Source: a virus
Virus record (IMG/VR): IMGVR_UViG_3300030103_000123
Location: 1 to 29,538 of that record
Strand: one strand, 5' to 3'
Length of the DNA: 29,538 nucleotides
Shown in pieces: positions 1 to 7,850 of this stretch; positions within the stretch are counted from its first letter, which is position 1; the number at the start of each line of letters is the position of its first letter. Made by a program: the position numbers and the translations under genes. The notes under the pieces were generated by a model that made no database searches, was not told the origin of the DNA, and saw only the letters and a program-made list of their open reading frames with translations.

Positions 1-372
1 AAGTGTGCCTTCTTTCTTTGTCGGTAAGTCGTGTCTTATTGCACATGCCTCAAGTGATAATGGTTCTTTCTCACCTCGTTGAAGAATGTACTCAGCTAAC
101 ATTGTATCAAAAACCGGGCCATCATATTTGTATCCTGTTTCCCACAACCACATAAGATCATAAGCAATGTTATGACCAATGAGGATAGTAGTTCGATCTA
201 ATAGCTCTTGTAAATATATACCTTCCTTAACATCCATGTTAAACAAATGTTCTTGTCCATTGTCTTCTAAACATCCAACCAATACAAGTTTATTGGTGGG
301 TTCAAATGGATCAAGGTGCATTTTACCGTCTCTTTTTATAACTGTGTTTTCTACATCTAAAACTAATTTCAT
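1..372 (-). CDS. DNA polymerase (family A type), N-terminal 3'-5' exonuclease part, truncated by window edge
   Basis: The 124 visible residues form the start of a DnaQ-like proofreading exonuclease domain. Near the N-terminus is the ExoI motif LDVENT (D6, E8), and further on the ExoII motif GHNIAYDL (N68, D72), which hold metal-binding acidic residues in this family. The polymerase domain would lie left of position 1 and is not seen, so 'family A' is inferred from the exonuclease N-terminus and the T7-like neighbours (nuclease, helicase, primase). The start ATG at 372 overlaps the stop of the nuclease gene as ATGA, which suggests translational coupling. It should act in replication of the phage genome. 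Whether a DnaJ-like insert is present, as in HMO-2011-type phages, cannot be judged. Confidence 0.85.
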   Translation of the reverse strand, partial: MKLVLDVENTVIKRDGKMHLDPFEPTNKLVLVGCLEDNGQEHLFNMDVKEGIYLQELLDRTTILIGHNIAYDLMWLWETGYKYDGPVFDTMLAEYILQRGEKEPLSLEACAIRHDLPTKKEGTL

Positions 373-845
373 GGTATCCTCTCTTCTAAATCTTCTATTG
401 CTAAATTGTAACAACTTGCCCTAACAGTATAATTGTTTGTTGGGTCAACGTCTCCCTTTTTTAAAAACTTAGCCTTTTGAAAGTATTGGTTCTTAGCCAT
501 GACACCAAGATACCAACCAACGCTAAAGTCTTTCTTAACTCTTGTGAATGCATAGTAATCACATTCTTGTGTTGAGTTTACTTGTGTAATACTACACTCA
601 TAGTGAGGTAGTGGTTTTACACTTGTTTGTTTTGTTTTAACATCAACTTTAAAACCATTAATAATTAAATCATATTGATATGTATTTACCCATTCTCCAC
701 CTAGAACATTTAAAACGACTTGCTCTCCAATAAATCCTGCTAAATTGCCACCACCATTTAAAATGGAATTGTTTAGTTTACCAACTTCAACTGCTTTTTC
801 TCTTGCTGTTAAAAACATATCATTGGTTACTTTGACTTCGATCAT
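369..845 (-). CDS. PD-(D/E)XK-fold nuclease, small phage endonuclease
   Basis: A 158-residue protein with the signature of a small PD-(D/E)XK nuclease. FIGEQ gives E41, YDLII gives D59, and FKVDVKTK gives D68-x-K70, in the expected order and spacing. This fold includes phage Holliday-junction and DNA-degrading nucleases. Position between polymerase and helicase matches where T7-like phages carry a recombination or host-DNA-degrading endonuclease, so that role is inferred. It overlaps both neighbours by four bases (ATGA), placing it in the same operon. The exact substrate is unknown. Confidence 0.7.
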   Translation of the reverse strand: MIEVKVTNDMFLTAREKAVEVGKLNNSILNGGGNLAGFIGEQVVLNVLGGEWVNTYQYDLIINGFKVDVKTKQTSVKPLPHYECSITQVNSTQECDYYAFTRVKKDFSVGWYLGVMAKNQYFQKAKFLKKGDVDPTNNYTVRASCYNLAIEDLEERIP

Positions 846-2068
846 GCTGTGTATCTTCCTAATACGTAGTTAAGTTCACACGTAATGATTCCATGCCACC
901 CAGTAAGTTTATTCTTAACTACATTCAAATGCCTTTGTAAATCTTCAACACCATCATTGTCTTGCGTAGGTGGATTCTTAGCAATTAAAAGCATTAAGTC
1001 AGCTTCTGCTGCTTTACCTGTTCTACTGCCTTCCATCATAGATTGATTTAATAAGACTTTGCCCTCTGCATCAGCAGAAAGCTGAGACATATAAAATACT
1101 GCACATTCATGTTGCTTGGCTATCTGTCTAGCATGGATTGCATTAGCTTTTAATGCTTCATCAGGTCTAGCGAACCCTTGAGATCGTGCAAATTTATCTC
1201 CCATATCTAAAAGTAGTACATCAGGTTTGTATGATTTGCAAACACTTTCAACCCATGACATATCTCTGCCCGTCGCATCTTTAATCTTTATTTTTGATTT
1301 TACAGGCTCATACAAATCTCTAGCTCTTGCTGGATTCTTTCTTATCTCTTTCATTGTCATGCCTGTTGCTGCAGTTAAATATCTTGCACCAACTCTGTGA
1401 TAACCTTCTTCATTACAGAGTATGACACAATTAGCTCCTTGATGTGCTAATCCATTTGGTGAGGCAATCATACTTGCATGAAAACTTGTTTTACCTGTAT
1501 TGGGTCTTGCACCTATCTCAATGAGATGACCAGCATTTACTCCACTTATCATCCTAGTTAAAGACGGTATGTTGAAATGCCACCTCGCTTCAAGATCATT
1601 CTTCGCAAGCAATGTGTCAATTTCAATGTCATCCCATTCAACATTTAAATCCGGGGTGAAGTCATCATTGTGTTGTTCTAATAGTAGTCGCAGTGGTTCT
1701 AAGCTAGTCTTTGTTCCATTCACATAGTCAAAGCCTAAGTTGGCAATATCTTCTCCAATGACTTGTTGAAACAATCTAGATAAAACTTCTTGTGCTACAT
1801 CTCCACCAAGAGGTTGTTCTCTTTTTACTTGTTGAAATAATAATGAGTACGCTTGTTTCTGTGCAGTTGTCATAGATGGATTGTTAGTCATAAACAATGC
1901 TTCAATCTCATCAGGTGTAACTGTTCTTTGATATCTGTCCATTGCAGAATCAATGGATTGTTTTATCTTTCTAGCGTCTTTGCTGAATAGTCGATCTGGA
2001 CATCTAGCTCCACGATGTTCTTCGTAGAAGTCTCTGTCCATAAGACTACGTAATAATGCTAATTCCAT
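842..2068 (-). CDS. DnaB/T7 gp4-like replicative DNA helicase
   Basis: A 408-residue RecA-fold hexameric helicase. A helical N-terminal part (about 1-165) precedes the ATPase domain. Walker A is GARPNTGKT (K193), a NEE triplet lies at 219-221 (motif H1a-like catalytic Glu), Walker B is VLLLD ending at D288, and the H3-like motif FYMSQLS holds Q329. The family unwinds DNA at the replication fork. Primase is encoded by a separate gene just upstream, so the two halves of a T7 gp4-type protein are split here. The start ATG lies 3 bases after the primase stop, and the end overlaps the nuclease gene as ATGA. Confidence 0.9.
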   Translation of the reverse strand: MELALLRSLMDRDFYEEHRGARCPDRLFSKDARKIKQSIDSAMDRYQRTVTPDEIEALFMTNNPSMTTAQKQAYSLLFQQVKREQPLGGDVAQEVLSRLFQQVIGEDIANLGFDYVNGTKTSLEPLRLLLEQHNDDFTPDLNVEWDDIEIDTLLAKNDLEARWHFNIPSLTRMISGVNAGHLIEIGARPNTGKTSFHASMIASPNGLAHQGANCVILCNEEGYHRVGARYLTAATGMTMKEIRKNPARARDLYEPVKSKIKIKDATGRDMSWVESVCKSYKPDVLLLDMGDKFARSQGFARPDEALKANAIHARQIAKQHECAVFYMSQLSADAEGKVLLNQSMMEGSRTGKAAEADLMLLIAKNPPTQDNDGVEDLQRHLNVVKNKLTGWHGIITCELNYVLGRYTA

Positions 2069-2071
2069 ATT

Positions 2072-2857
2072 TTACTCCTTCGGGGTTAGGTTATATAGGT
2101 TCATTATATCGTCTTCTTTAAAGTATTTTAGATCATCCTTTAATCTTAATACTTTGATGTTTTTTACGTATCCTCTCAGTTCTTTTGCAAATGCAAATAT
2201 TTTAGGCATAGCATCGGGGTCAAGTGCTATTATAGCTGTAGAGAATTGCGATATAAAATTCTTGTGTTCATCTGACAAAGAAGTACCAAGAATTGCAACC
2301 CCGACATATATGCTACCACCAATGACAGCAGCACTAACACAATCCTCTACAACAACTGCTGTTTTACCATAGCCAAAATGATAAGGCAAGTTATTATTAC
2401 CGTAGCGTTTCCATTTGGGGGATTGATTGGTTAATGCTCTACCTGTGGCATCAACAATTTGATTGTTATCTTTTATAGGAAATACAACCCTATCTTCTTT
2501 GACATCGTAGTAGAGATCAAGTTTGATAGGGTCGATATCCCATCTTGCACAAAAATCATGCACTTCTTTTCTGTTGTCGTAGGGAACAACATACTCAGGC
2601 AATTCAAATGATGAGGGAATAGGAGGAGAAACCTCATCTTTTATCTGCTTTATATCTTCTGCAGATAAATTTACTTTTAAATTACCACTTACATTGCATG
2701 ATGCTTTGTAGCAATTCCATACTAATAAACCCATATTGTTAGTCACTGTAAATGTTTTATAACCATTACAAGATGGACAATTAGTTCTTATTGTTTCACC
2801 ATTAGATATGTCTAGGTTATAGATGTACCGTTTGGCAATTTCAATTGCTTTTACCAT
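2072..2857 (-). CDS. DNA primase (zinc ribbon plus TOPRIM)
   Basis: A 261-residue primase. The N-terminus has a zinc ribbon with C27-x2-C30 and C49-x4-C54, used in this family to recognise the priming site. A TOPRIM domain follows with VVVEDCVSA (E171) and IIALDPDA (D213, D215), the metal-binding acidic residues of the catalytic centre. There is no helicase domain. The helicase is the next gene downstream, which is the split form of the T7 primase-helicase. The gap to the integrase gene upstream is 7 bases. Confidence 0.88.
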   Translation of the reverse strand: MVKAIEIAKRYIYNLDISNGETIRTNCPSCNGYKTFTVTNNMGLLVWNCYKASCNVSGNLKVNLSAEDIKQIKDEVSPPIPSSFELPEYVVPYDNRKEVHDFCARWDIDPIKLDLYYDVKEDRVVFPIKDNNQIVDATGRALTNQSPKWKRYGNNNLPYHFGYGKTAVVVEDCVSAAVIGGSIYVGVAILGTSLSDEHKNFISQFSTAIIALDPDAMPKIFAFAKELRGYVKNIKVLRLKDDLKYFKEDDIMNLYNLTPKE

Positions 2858-2864
2858 ATTAATT

Positions 2865-3755
2865 TTAATCCGTCAAATTTTTTCTCAAATTAAGTGCAAC
2901 GTTAGCTGATGCAAAGGTATTCTTCATGTACGGTTTAACACTCTGAGGATTAGAATGTCCAGTAACAGACATGATATTTCCCATCGAAACTCCAGCGTCT
3001 ACCATCTCAGTTGTACCTGTTCTTCTTAGATCAGATAATCGTAATTCTTTTGACAATCCTGCTCTATCCATTAACTCTCTGCCAATAAAAGGTAGTTTAG
3101 TGAGAGAATAAGGCTCGTACAAGCCTCTTCTTGGTCTCGGTCTAGGTGCAACATACTTTTGAAATCCGAAGTCTGTATGCTGAGATTTTAGCATGTCATT
3201 TAAGTCATCTGATATTGGTAAAAAAACTTCTGCTCTTCGTTTTGATTGTGTTATATGTGCTTTCTTTTTATCCAAGTCTATTGAATCCCAAGTTAGTGTC
3301 CTCATATCTCCTAATCTCTGACACCATTCGTAAGCCATCTGAACAATCAATCCTATGTTCCTAGATTTAAAATCAGAATAGGCTACATCTAAAAACTTTT
3401 TAACATCTTCTTTTGACCAAACTACTTTTCGTGGTTGTGGTGTTCTTCTTTTAATATTTGAAAATGCATTTACTTCACAATACTCCATATGTATTGCATG
3501 GTTAATTAAAATTCTTGTGACAGACATCACATGATTTGCCATGTGAATACCTTTCTCGCACCATTTCTCGTAGCATAACTTAGCAATCTTTGTAGTGATT
3601 TTTGAGAGGTCGATACTACCCAAAGTCTGAGTAGTACCAACATCTGTAGTCATCGCTACATCAAGAAAGTATTTATACTGTGCTTTAGTTTCATTGCGTA
3701 AGTTATTGAAATCAAAGGACAAATAGTACTCTTGTTGTAACTTATTTAGTTTCAT
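2865..3755 (-). CDS. int: Tyrosine recombinase (phage integrase)
   Basis: A 296-residue site-specific recombinase. The N-terminal 110 residues look like a SAM-like core-binding domain, followed by a catalytic domain with R147 (in WCQRLGD), a candidate Lys at 172 (TQSKRR), R244 (LSDLRRTG), H267 (VTGHSN) and the nucleophile Y276 (VKPYMKN). The usual first His of HxxR is Ser241. A longer reading frame from a TTG at 3770 exists. I chose ATG 3755 because GAGGAAG at 3768-3762 is a well-placed ribosome site. The gene overlaps the small upstream gene by 14 bases. It would integrate and excise the phage chromosome. No tRNA-like attP is evident next to it. Confidence 0.9.
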   Translation of the reverse strand: MKLNKLQQEYYLSFDFNNLRNETKAQYKYFLDVAMTTDVGTTQTLGSIDLSKITTKIAKLCYEKWCEKGIHMANHVMSVTRILINHAIHMEYCEVNAFSNIKRRTPQPRKVVWSKEDVKKFLDVAYSDFKSRNIGLIVQMAYEWCQRLGDMRTLTWDSIDLDKKKAHITQSKRRAEVFLPISDDLNDMLKSQHTDFGFQKYVAPRPRPRRGLYEPYSLTKLPFIGRELMDRAGLSKELRLSDLRRTGTTEMVDAGVSMGNIMSVTGHSNPQSVKPYMKNTFASANVALNLRKNLTD

Positions 3756-3900
3756 TTTGCACTTCCTCAAAATGTTTGACTAACATGTCTAAGCCTTTGC
3801 ATACACCTCTATGTTCTGCTTTCGTGTGGCTATCATTTACCCACTCGTCATCAGCTTTGATGTCTGCAATTGCATTTTTTAATCGTTCTAATGTAATCAT
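3742..3900 (-). CDS. Small acidic/helical protein upstream of integrase, unknown
   Basis: A 52-residue protein starting MITLERLKNA and ending with NETK. It begins at ATG 3900 after a clear GGGAG ribosome site that overlaps the end of the gene before it, and ends 14 bases inside the integrase gene. Charged and probably helical, with no metal-binding or DNA-binding motif. Its place directly before int would fit an excisionase or accessory factor, but nothing in the sequence shows this. Function unknown. Confidence 0.55.
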   Translation of the reverse strand: MITLERLKNAIADIKADDEWVNDSHTKAEHRGVCKGLDMLVKHFEEVQNETK

Positions 3901-3901
3901 T

Positions 3902-4078
3902 TTAACTCCCTAACTTCCAATTAGTGTTTGATCTGCCTAATCCAAAGTTGCTCAACACATCTCCTCTAGCATGATGAAAGCCTCTTTTCAGAGACTTTCT
4001 TTGCTTAGATTGAGATAAGTGCATATGCTTTTTCTTGTGTCTATTGATAGCATATTTTCTTTTGAAGATCGTCTTCAT
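3902..4078 (-). CDS. Small very basic protein, unknown
   Basis: A 58-residue protein rich in Lys, Arg and His (KRKYAINRHKKKHMHL near the start). The ATG at 4078 overlaps the stop of the DUF932 gene as TAATG. A frame-open extension upstream lies inside DUF932 and is not needed. The composition suggests nucleic-acid binding, but there is no recognisable fold. Tightly packed with both neighbours, so co-transcribed. Confidence 0.5.
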   Translation of the reverse strand: MKTIFKRKYAINRHKKKHMHLSQSKQRKSLKRGFHHARGDVLSNFGLGRSNTNWKLGS

Positions 4079-4932
4079 TAGGCTGCCAACAATGATTGAA
4101 ACTGAGGTGTAGATATCCACTTAGCAACTTGTTGCTCTCTCTTCCACATGGTCTCAGTTTGTGTATCAAAGCCAGTATCTCTGATCTTGAATCCATTTCT
4201 CTCATCAGCGTATGATGCGTAGTTGGTAAATGCTGAGTAAAGAGCAAACACATTCTTGCCACGTTTGGCTATCTCTTCGCAAGCTAGAGCATACATCTTC
4301 TTAGCCAATGTTTCTGACTTGATGATACTCGCTAAGAATGTCTTGCCATCTACATTGAGTGGTGTATCTGCCCACTTCTGTAGTCTGTTACAGCTAGAGT
4401 CAAAGGTAAGTCTAGCTTGTTTTACTTCATTGATATAAGACGCTAACACAAACCCACTTGTATTCTTACGTTTGATGGATTCGTATGAACCTGTGATCAT
4501 TCCATTGGTACAGAAGAAGTCAATACCTCCTGTGTACACTTGATTAGAACAAGATCCATCGACACCATGAAGAGCTACAAGACGCTCATTGATCTTGGTT
4601 TGATGCTTACTAGTTGTTATTGTATACTCAACATTAGGCAACTTGATATCCAAGAGAGCAAAGGCTTTGTTTCTAGCAGTTTGTACCTTGACTACTGCAC
4701 CTTCTAACTCGTGAGGAAGTCTGTTGTCTTGTGTTGCTTTTTTGATCCCATTGAAAAAGTCAATGTGATTTGCTGCCTTGAACTTGCTACCTACGATGCC
4801 GATGACATCTCCAGTAACAGAGTTGTGGACATATTTTTTACCTGACATTTTAGTTGGTGAATACCTAATCTTAAAGTCAAGGTCTGTTCCCTCTAAATCA
4901 AATAGAGGATTTGTTACAAAGTCTAATGGCAT
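4078..4932 (-). CDS. DUF932 (phage/plasmid-like) protein
   Basis: A 284-residue protein resembling the DUF932/TIGR03299 phage- and plasmid-borne family. Visible family features include the N-terminal KYVHNSVTGDVIGIVGSKF stretch, LHGVDGS, GGIDFFCTNGMI, and the C-terminal NVFALYSAFTNYAS region. The biochemical function of the family is not established; members often sit in replication or recombination modules, as here. I place the start at ATG 4932 rather than 4953 because AAAGGAGAT lies just upstream of the internal Met. Confidence 0.75.
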   Translation of the reverse strand: MPLDFVTNPLFDLEGTDLDFKIRYSPTKMSGKKYVHNSVTGDVIGIVGSKFKAANHIDFFNGIKKATQDNRLPHELEGAVVKVQTARNKAFALLDIKLPNVEYTITTSKHQTKINERLVALHGVDGSCSNQVYTGGIDFFCTNGMITGSYESIKRKNTSGFVLASYINEVKQARLTFDSSCNRLQKWADTPLNVDGKTFLASIIKSETLAKKMYALACEEIAKRGKNVFALYSAFTNYASYADERNGFKIRDTGFDTQTETMWKREQQVAKWISTPQFQSLLAA

Positions 4933-4968
4933 AATAATATCTCCTTTCTCCATTGTTGTTTGTAAGTA

Positions 4969-5049
4969 TTATCCCATGAAGTATCCTATGCTAAAACAAA
5001 ACGCAGATACTCCAAGTATAATTAGTAAAATATATTCGTTATAGTTCAC
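4969..5049 (-). CDS. Possible 26-residue single-span membrane peptide
   Basis: A GTG start at 5049 overlaps the TGA of the preceding gene as GTGA. The frame encodes 26 residues, of which roughly residues 6-24 (YILLIILGVSAFCFSIGYF) form one hydrophobic segment, and it ends at TAA 4969. Coupling geometry and the membrane-like sequence support it. The small size and GTG start make it uncertain. The gene before it also has a membrane span. Confidence 0.4.
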   Translation of the reverse strand: MNYNEYILLIILGVSAFCFSIGYFMG

Positions 5050-5453
5050 AATAATTTTTCTTGTAAAATAAAATTTAAATCAGTTCCATAGCTAACTACA
5101 CAATATATACTGTGTTCAGGATGAAACTCTACAATAGTATATGTTTTAGTTTTTATATTAACATATATTTGTAAAGGTATCGTGATTGGCTTATCTTGTA
5201 ATCCTTCTTTACTTCTCACTTTAGCTAATTGGATTGCATTAAATAATAATTTCTCATTTTTATCTTGTATTGTATACATCATTTCTTTTTCTTTTGCACA
5301 CATAACAGGTTTGTCATTCCAAGTTCCTGCCATAAGTTCATTGGCTACTGCTAATATGGCATAACAATATAAAATCAGTATTGCTAATTTTAATATTTTG
5401 TTAAATGAATCATCGGACATAATTTCCCAATGAGGTTTAATTTTTTTAGACAT
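5046..5453 (-). CDS. Small membrane-anchored protein, unknown
   Basis: A 135-residue protein with one predicted membrane span near residues 20-38 (ILKLAILILYCYAILAVAN), a short basic cytoplasmic N-terminus and a soluble C-terminal part containing three Cys. It starts after an AAGGAA ribosome site and lies 12 bases downstream of the methyltransferase gene. I do not recognise the family. It might modify the host envelope or inhibit host functions, but that is conjecture. Confidence 0.6.
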   Translation of the reverse strand: MSKKIKPHWEIMSDDSFNKILKLAILILYCYAILAVANELMAGTWNDKPVMCAKEKEMMYTIQDKNEKLLFNAIQLAKVRSKEGLQDKPITIPLQIYVNIKTKTYTIVEFHPEHSIYCVVSYGTDLNFILQEKLL

Positions 5454-5465
5454 GCTTTTCCTTTA

Positions 5466-6608
5466 TTATAAATATCGTCTAGGTAACAATATCTCTCCGA
5501 GTATATGCGAAATCACGTCAACTGTCCACCCATTTCCAATCATCTTGTATCTTTGAGTATTGGATACACCCTCTGTGTAATTATCGGGTAGAGTTTGTAA
5601 TCGCTCACACTCTAATGGTGTAAGCTTTCTGTATTTGTAGTCACTGACTAATACATTATCTTTTTGCACAGTGGTTAGGCAATTAGATTTCTCATGAGAG
5701 CCAACCTCTAGTTGTGTAGTTAGTGGTAACTCAAGCTGATTGTCTTTGCGTACACCATGCTCATCAAGTCTACGATTGACCAAGCGACCAATAGCAACCT
5801 TAGGTTGTCTGTGTCCACCTTGCATTGTAGTCAAGGTAGGTGACTTACCTTGTGGTGAATACACACGCTTGATGATATCATAACCCTTGATGTCATTAGC
5901 ATTGCCTACGTGTATAGGGTTTTTGCTTTTGACGAATGTAGGTATCTGACCTTTGTACATAGATGCAGTAAGACAGTGAGCTTTGTCATCATCTACAGAC
6001 TTGACCATATCTCCTCTGACTCTGCCACACCACGTACCCTTGAGATAATTAGGTGCGTCCTCAAAAGGTAAATCCTCTAGTATATCAGCCAAGACAATGT
6101 TCTTGTCTTCTAGTGGTGGTATGTCAATAGGATAATATTTACCGTTGATCAGTTCCCCAAACCAATATAATCGGTATCGCTTTTGTGCAGATACCCACTT
6201 GGAATCCAATGCTTGTGGCTCAAATCCCATGTAAGAAGATATAACATGTTCAGACTCTTTCTTCATTCTTACATTCTCAAGCAATACAAACTTAGGCTTT
6301 ACCTTGTCACGTATACGTATGAACTCAAAGAATAGTTTGCTACGTGGATCGTGAAAGTTGAGTTGTTTACCTGCAAATGAGAATCCTTGACATGGACTAC
6401 CACCCATAAGTAAATCTATTTTAGGTAAATCTTTAGTATTTACTTTAGTTACATCACCCAACTGTATTATATCTGGATGATTTTTGTTAGCTATCTTGAT
6501 AGCATAAGGGTCAATCTCTGCAGAAAAATATTTATCTACGGATATATTGGCTCTGTCCATAGCAAGTCTTCCTACTTCCATGCCACCAAATAAATTTAAT
6601 ACATTCAT
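5466..6608 (-). CDS. DNA (cytosine-5) methyltransferase
   Basis: A 380-residue C5 cytosine methyltransferase that transfers a methyl group from S-adenosylmethionine to cytosine in DNA. Motif I is NLFGGMEVG near the N-terminus. Motif IV is SPCQGFS with catalytic C73, motif VI is LLENVRM (E111), and motif VIII is the SAQKRYRLYW region. The C-terminal motifs are LTPLECERLQTLP and MIGNGWTVDV. Between motifs VI and VIII the spacing and wording recall Dnmt3-type enzymes. No restriction partner is visible nearby, so it is probably an orphan that protects or marks phage DNA. Its ATG overlaps the upstream gene as ATGA. Confidence 0.92.
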   Translation of the reverse strand: MNVLNLFGGMEVGRLAMDRANISVDKYFSAEIDPYAIKIANKNHPDIIQLGDVTKVNTKDLPKIDLLMGGSPCQGFSFAGKQLNFHDPRSKLFFEFIRIRDKVKPKFVLLENVRMKKESEHVISSYMGFEPQALDSKWVSAQKRYRLYWFGELINGKYYPIDIPPLEDKNIVLADILEDLPFEDAPNYLKGTWCGRVRGDMVKSVDDDKAHCLTASMYKGQIPTFVKSKNPIHVGNANDIKGYDIIKRVYSPQGKSPTLTTMQGGHRQPKVAIGRLVNRRLDEHGVRKDNQLELPLTTQLEVGSHEKSNCLTTVQKDNVLVSDYKYRKLTPLECERLQTLPDNYTEGVSNTQRYKMIGNGWTVDVISHILGEILLPRRYL

Positions 6609-6781
6609 GTCCTTAACTCCTCTAATGGTTTTAAATTAAATGCACCCACTTCCTCACATGCCACATCAGACTCCAATTGTCTTAGCAATATTCTGTACGC
6701 ATCTTTCTCTGAGGTTGCGTATATAACGTCACAATACGTGACAATATATGGCTTACCTTCTTTACTAGAATTTAGGCTCAT
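6605..6781 (-). CDS. Small protein before the methyltransferase, unknown
   Basis: A 58-residue protein starting MSLNSSKEGKPYIVTYCD and ending KPLEELRT. Its stop overlaps the methyltransferase start as ATGA, and its start lies 17 bases inside the preceding gene. The pattern (short beta-like start, then an amphipathic helix with SEKDAYRILLRQLES) looks like a real globular fold. Function unknown. Confidence 0.55.
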   Translation of the reverse strand: MSLNSSKEGKPYIVTYCDVIYATSEKDAYRILLRQLESDVACEEVGAFNLKPLEELRT

Positions 6782-6935
6782 ATAGTACTCCCTTCTTTAA
6801 TAGTTCTCTATAGTGTAAGGCTTGTTGTCTATACAAGTCTGCTTGTTTAGGTCTCCCATCCCACTCAGCATCGTACTGCAACTTCCTATACTTGTCATAT
6901 TCTTTTTTGCAATCAATGAAAAGATTATTATTCAT
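6765..6935 (-). CDS. Small charged helical protein, unknown
   Basis: A 56-residue protein beginning MNNNLFIDCKKEYDKYRK. The start at ATG 6935 is chosen because it forms an ATGA overlap with the preceding gene and follows GGAGATCAA. An upstream Met at 6968 lies inside that gene. Probably helical (KQADLYRQQALHYRELLKKG). No recognised family. Confidence 0.5.
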   Translation of the reverse strand: MNNNLFIDCKKEYDKYRKLQYDAEWDGRPKQADLYRQQALHYRELLKKGVLYEPKF

Positions 6936-7156
6936 TTGATCTCCATCTTTGCAGTTGTAGGCATACACCCCACGTGGAGTATATGTGACTTATTGATTCT
7001 AGGTCGTATGATAGTATATATGCTCTTATCAATACTCTCTCTGTTATTGTTATAATGTGCATAGCATGCTTGTTCTGTCTCAAAGAACTTCTTCTCTGCT
7101 ATGTGTTGCAGAGTACGATCTTCTGCCATGAACAATACATAAAGTACCCAAGTCAT
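6932..7156 (-). CDS. Small protein, unknown
   Basis: A 74-residue protein beginning MTWVLYVLFMAEDRTLQH. ATG 7156 is preferred over 7195 because GAGAGGAGG lies just before it and it touches the stop of the zinc-ribbon gene (TAATG). It contains the stretch FETEQACYAHYNNN, similar in style to small single-domain phage proteins. Function unknown. Confidence 0.5.
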   Translation of the reverse strand: MTWVLYVLFMAEDRTLQHIAEKKFFETEQACYAHYNNNRESIDKSIYTIIRPRINKSHILHVGCMPTTAKMEIK

Positions 7157-7302
7157 TAGAACCTCCTCTCTTCTTTTAATCTTTTGATTGAACATTTAAA
7201 GCAGTACAAAAACCTATGAAACATATACATCTCACTAGCTTTGCACTGCTTGCCACACTCTTTACACTTAACGTGTTCTGTGTTGTCTAAGATAATAGTC
7301 AT
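7156..7302 (-). CDS. Small zinc-ribbon protein
   Basis: A 48-residue protein with two Cys pairs: C13-x2-C16 (with C20 close by) and C34-x2-C37, separated by a short hairpin-like stretch. This is the layout of a zinc ribbon or treble-clef knuckle. Such small phage proteins often bind host transcription or replication machinery, which is inference. Start ATG 7302 overlaps the stop of the upstream gene as ATGA. Confidence 0.6.
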   Translation of the reverse strand: MTIILDNTEHVKCKECGKQCKASEMYMFHRFLYCFKCSIKRLKEERRF

Positions 7303-7790
7303 ACTTTGTCTATGTATACACGCAAGCATTTAGATTTACCAATAGGTTGACCATACTCATACTTCTTCCAACCTTCTGTTTTTTTGGTCTCGTCATCAAG
7401 GTATTGACCTTTGACACGTATCTTGTAGCTATCTTTGTTGAGATATTTCTTGAGCATTCTAACAAAGATTTTACCTATTGGTTTATTAGGTATATCACAG
7501 AAGAAGTAACGCCAACCTTTAGGCTCTCTATCTTCCAGTAACTGAGAGATAAATGTATCCTTCTCGTCAATGATAGCCTCAAGTCTAGCCACCTTGTCAT
7601 GATGCTCCTCTGTCTGTTTGACAATCTTACGTAGTAAATGCTCAATGTAATGATCGCCAAGTCTGATAAAATCTTCTTTACCTTTTGACCATAGCTTGTA
7701 ATTAAGAACATCGTTTATGTCGCATGGTCTTTTTCTTTCTGATAATGAGTCTACCATATCGTAAACTGCGTCTAAAGTTAAATTTCTCAT
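7299..7790 (-). CDS. Conserved-looking protein with central coiled coil, unknown
   Basis: A 163-residue protein. The middle (about 45-95) has heptad-like spacing (HYIEHLLRKIVKQTEEHHD), and the C-terminal third is basic with several aromatic residues and beta-like segments. It starts after AAAGGAATTATT, downstream of a hairpin at 7814-7841. I do not recognise the family. Confidence 0.6.
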   Translation of the reverse strand: MRNLTLDAVYDMVDSLSERKRPCDINDVLNYKLWSKGKEDFIRLGDHYIEHLLRKIVKQTEEHHDKVARLEAIIDEKDTFISQLLEDREPKGWRYFFCDIPNKPIGKIFVRMLKKYLNKDSYKIRVKGQYLDDETKKTEGWKKYEYGQPIGKSKCLRVYIDKV

Positions 7791-7813
7791 AATAATTCCT
7801 TTCTGTATATGAG

Positions 7814-7841
7814 AGGTAGGACACGTGATTGTATCCTACCT
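7814..7841 (-). other. Intergenic hairpin between two leftward genes
   Basis: The arms AGGTAGGA and TCCTACCT pair perfectly over 8 bp. After one mismatch, two more pairs (AC/GT) close a GTGATT loop. It lies in a 60-base gap, shortly before the ribosome site of the next leftward gene. There is no following T-run on the minus strand, so it is not a typical terminator. It could be a processing site, an mRNA stabiliser or a protein-binding element. Confidence 0.5.
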
Positions 7842-7850
7842 TGATTAATG

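Noticed and set aside
3742-3900. Excisionase (xis) assignment for the small gene before int
   Set aside because: Only position supports it; no winged-helix or AlpA-like motif is visible.
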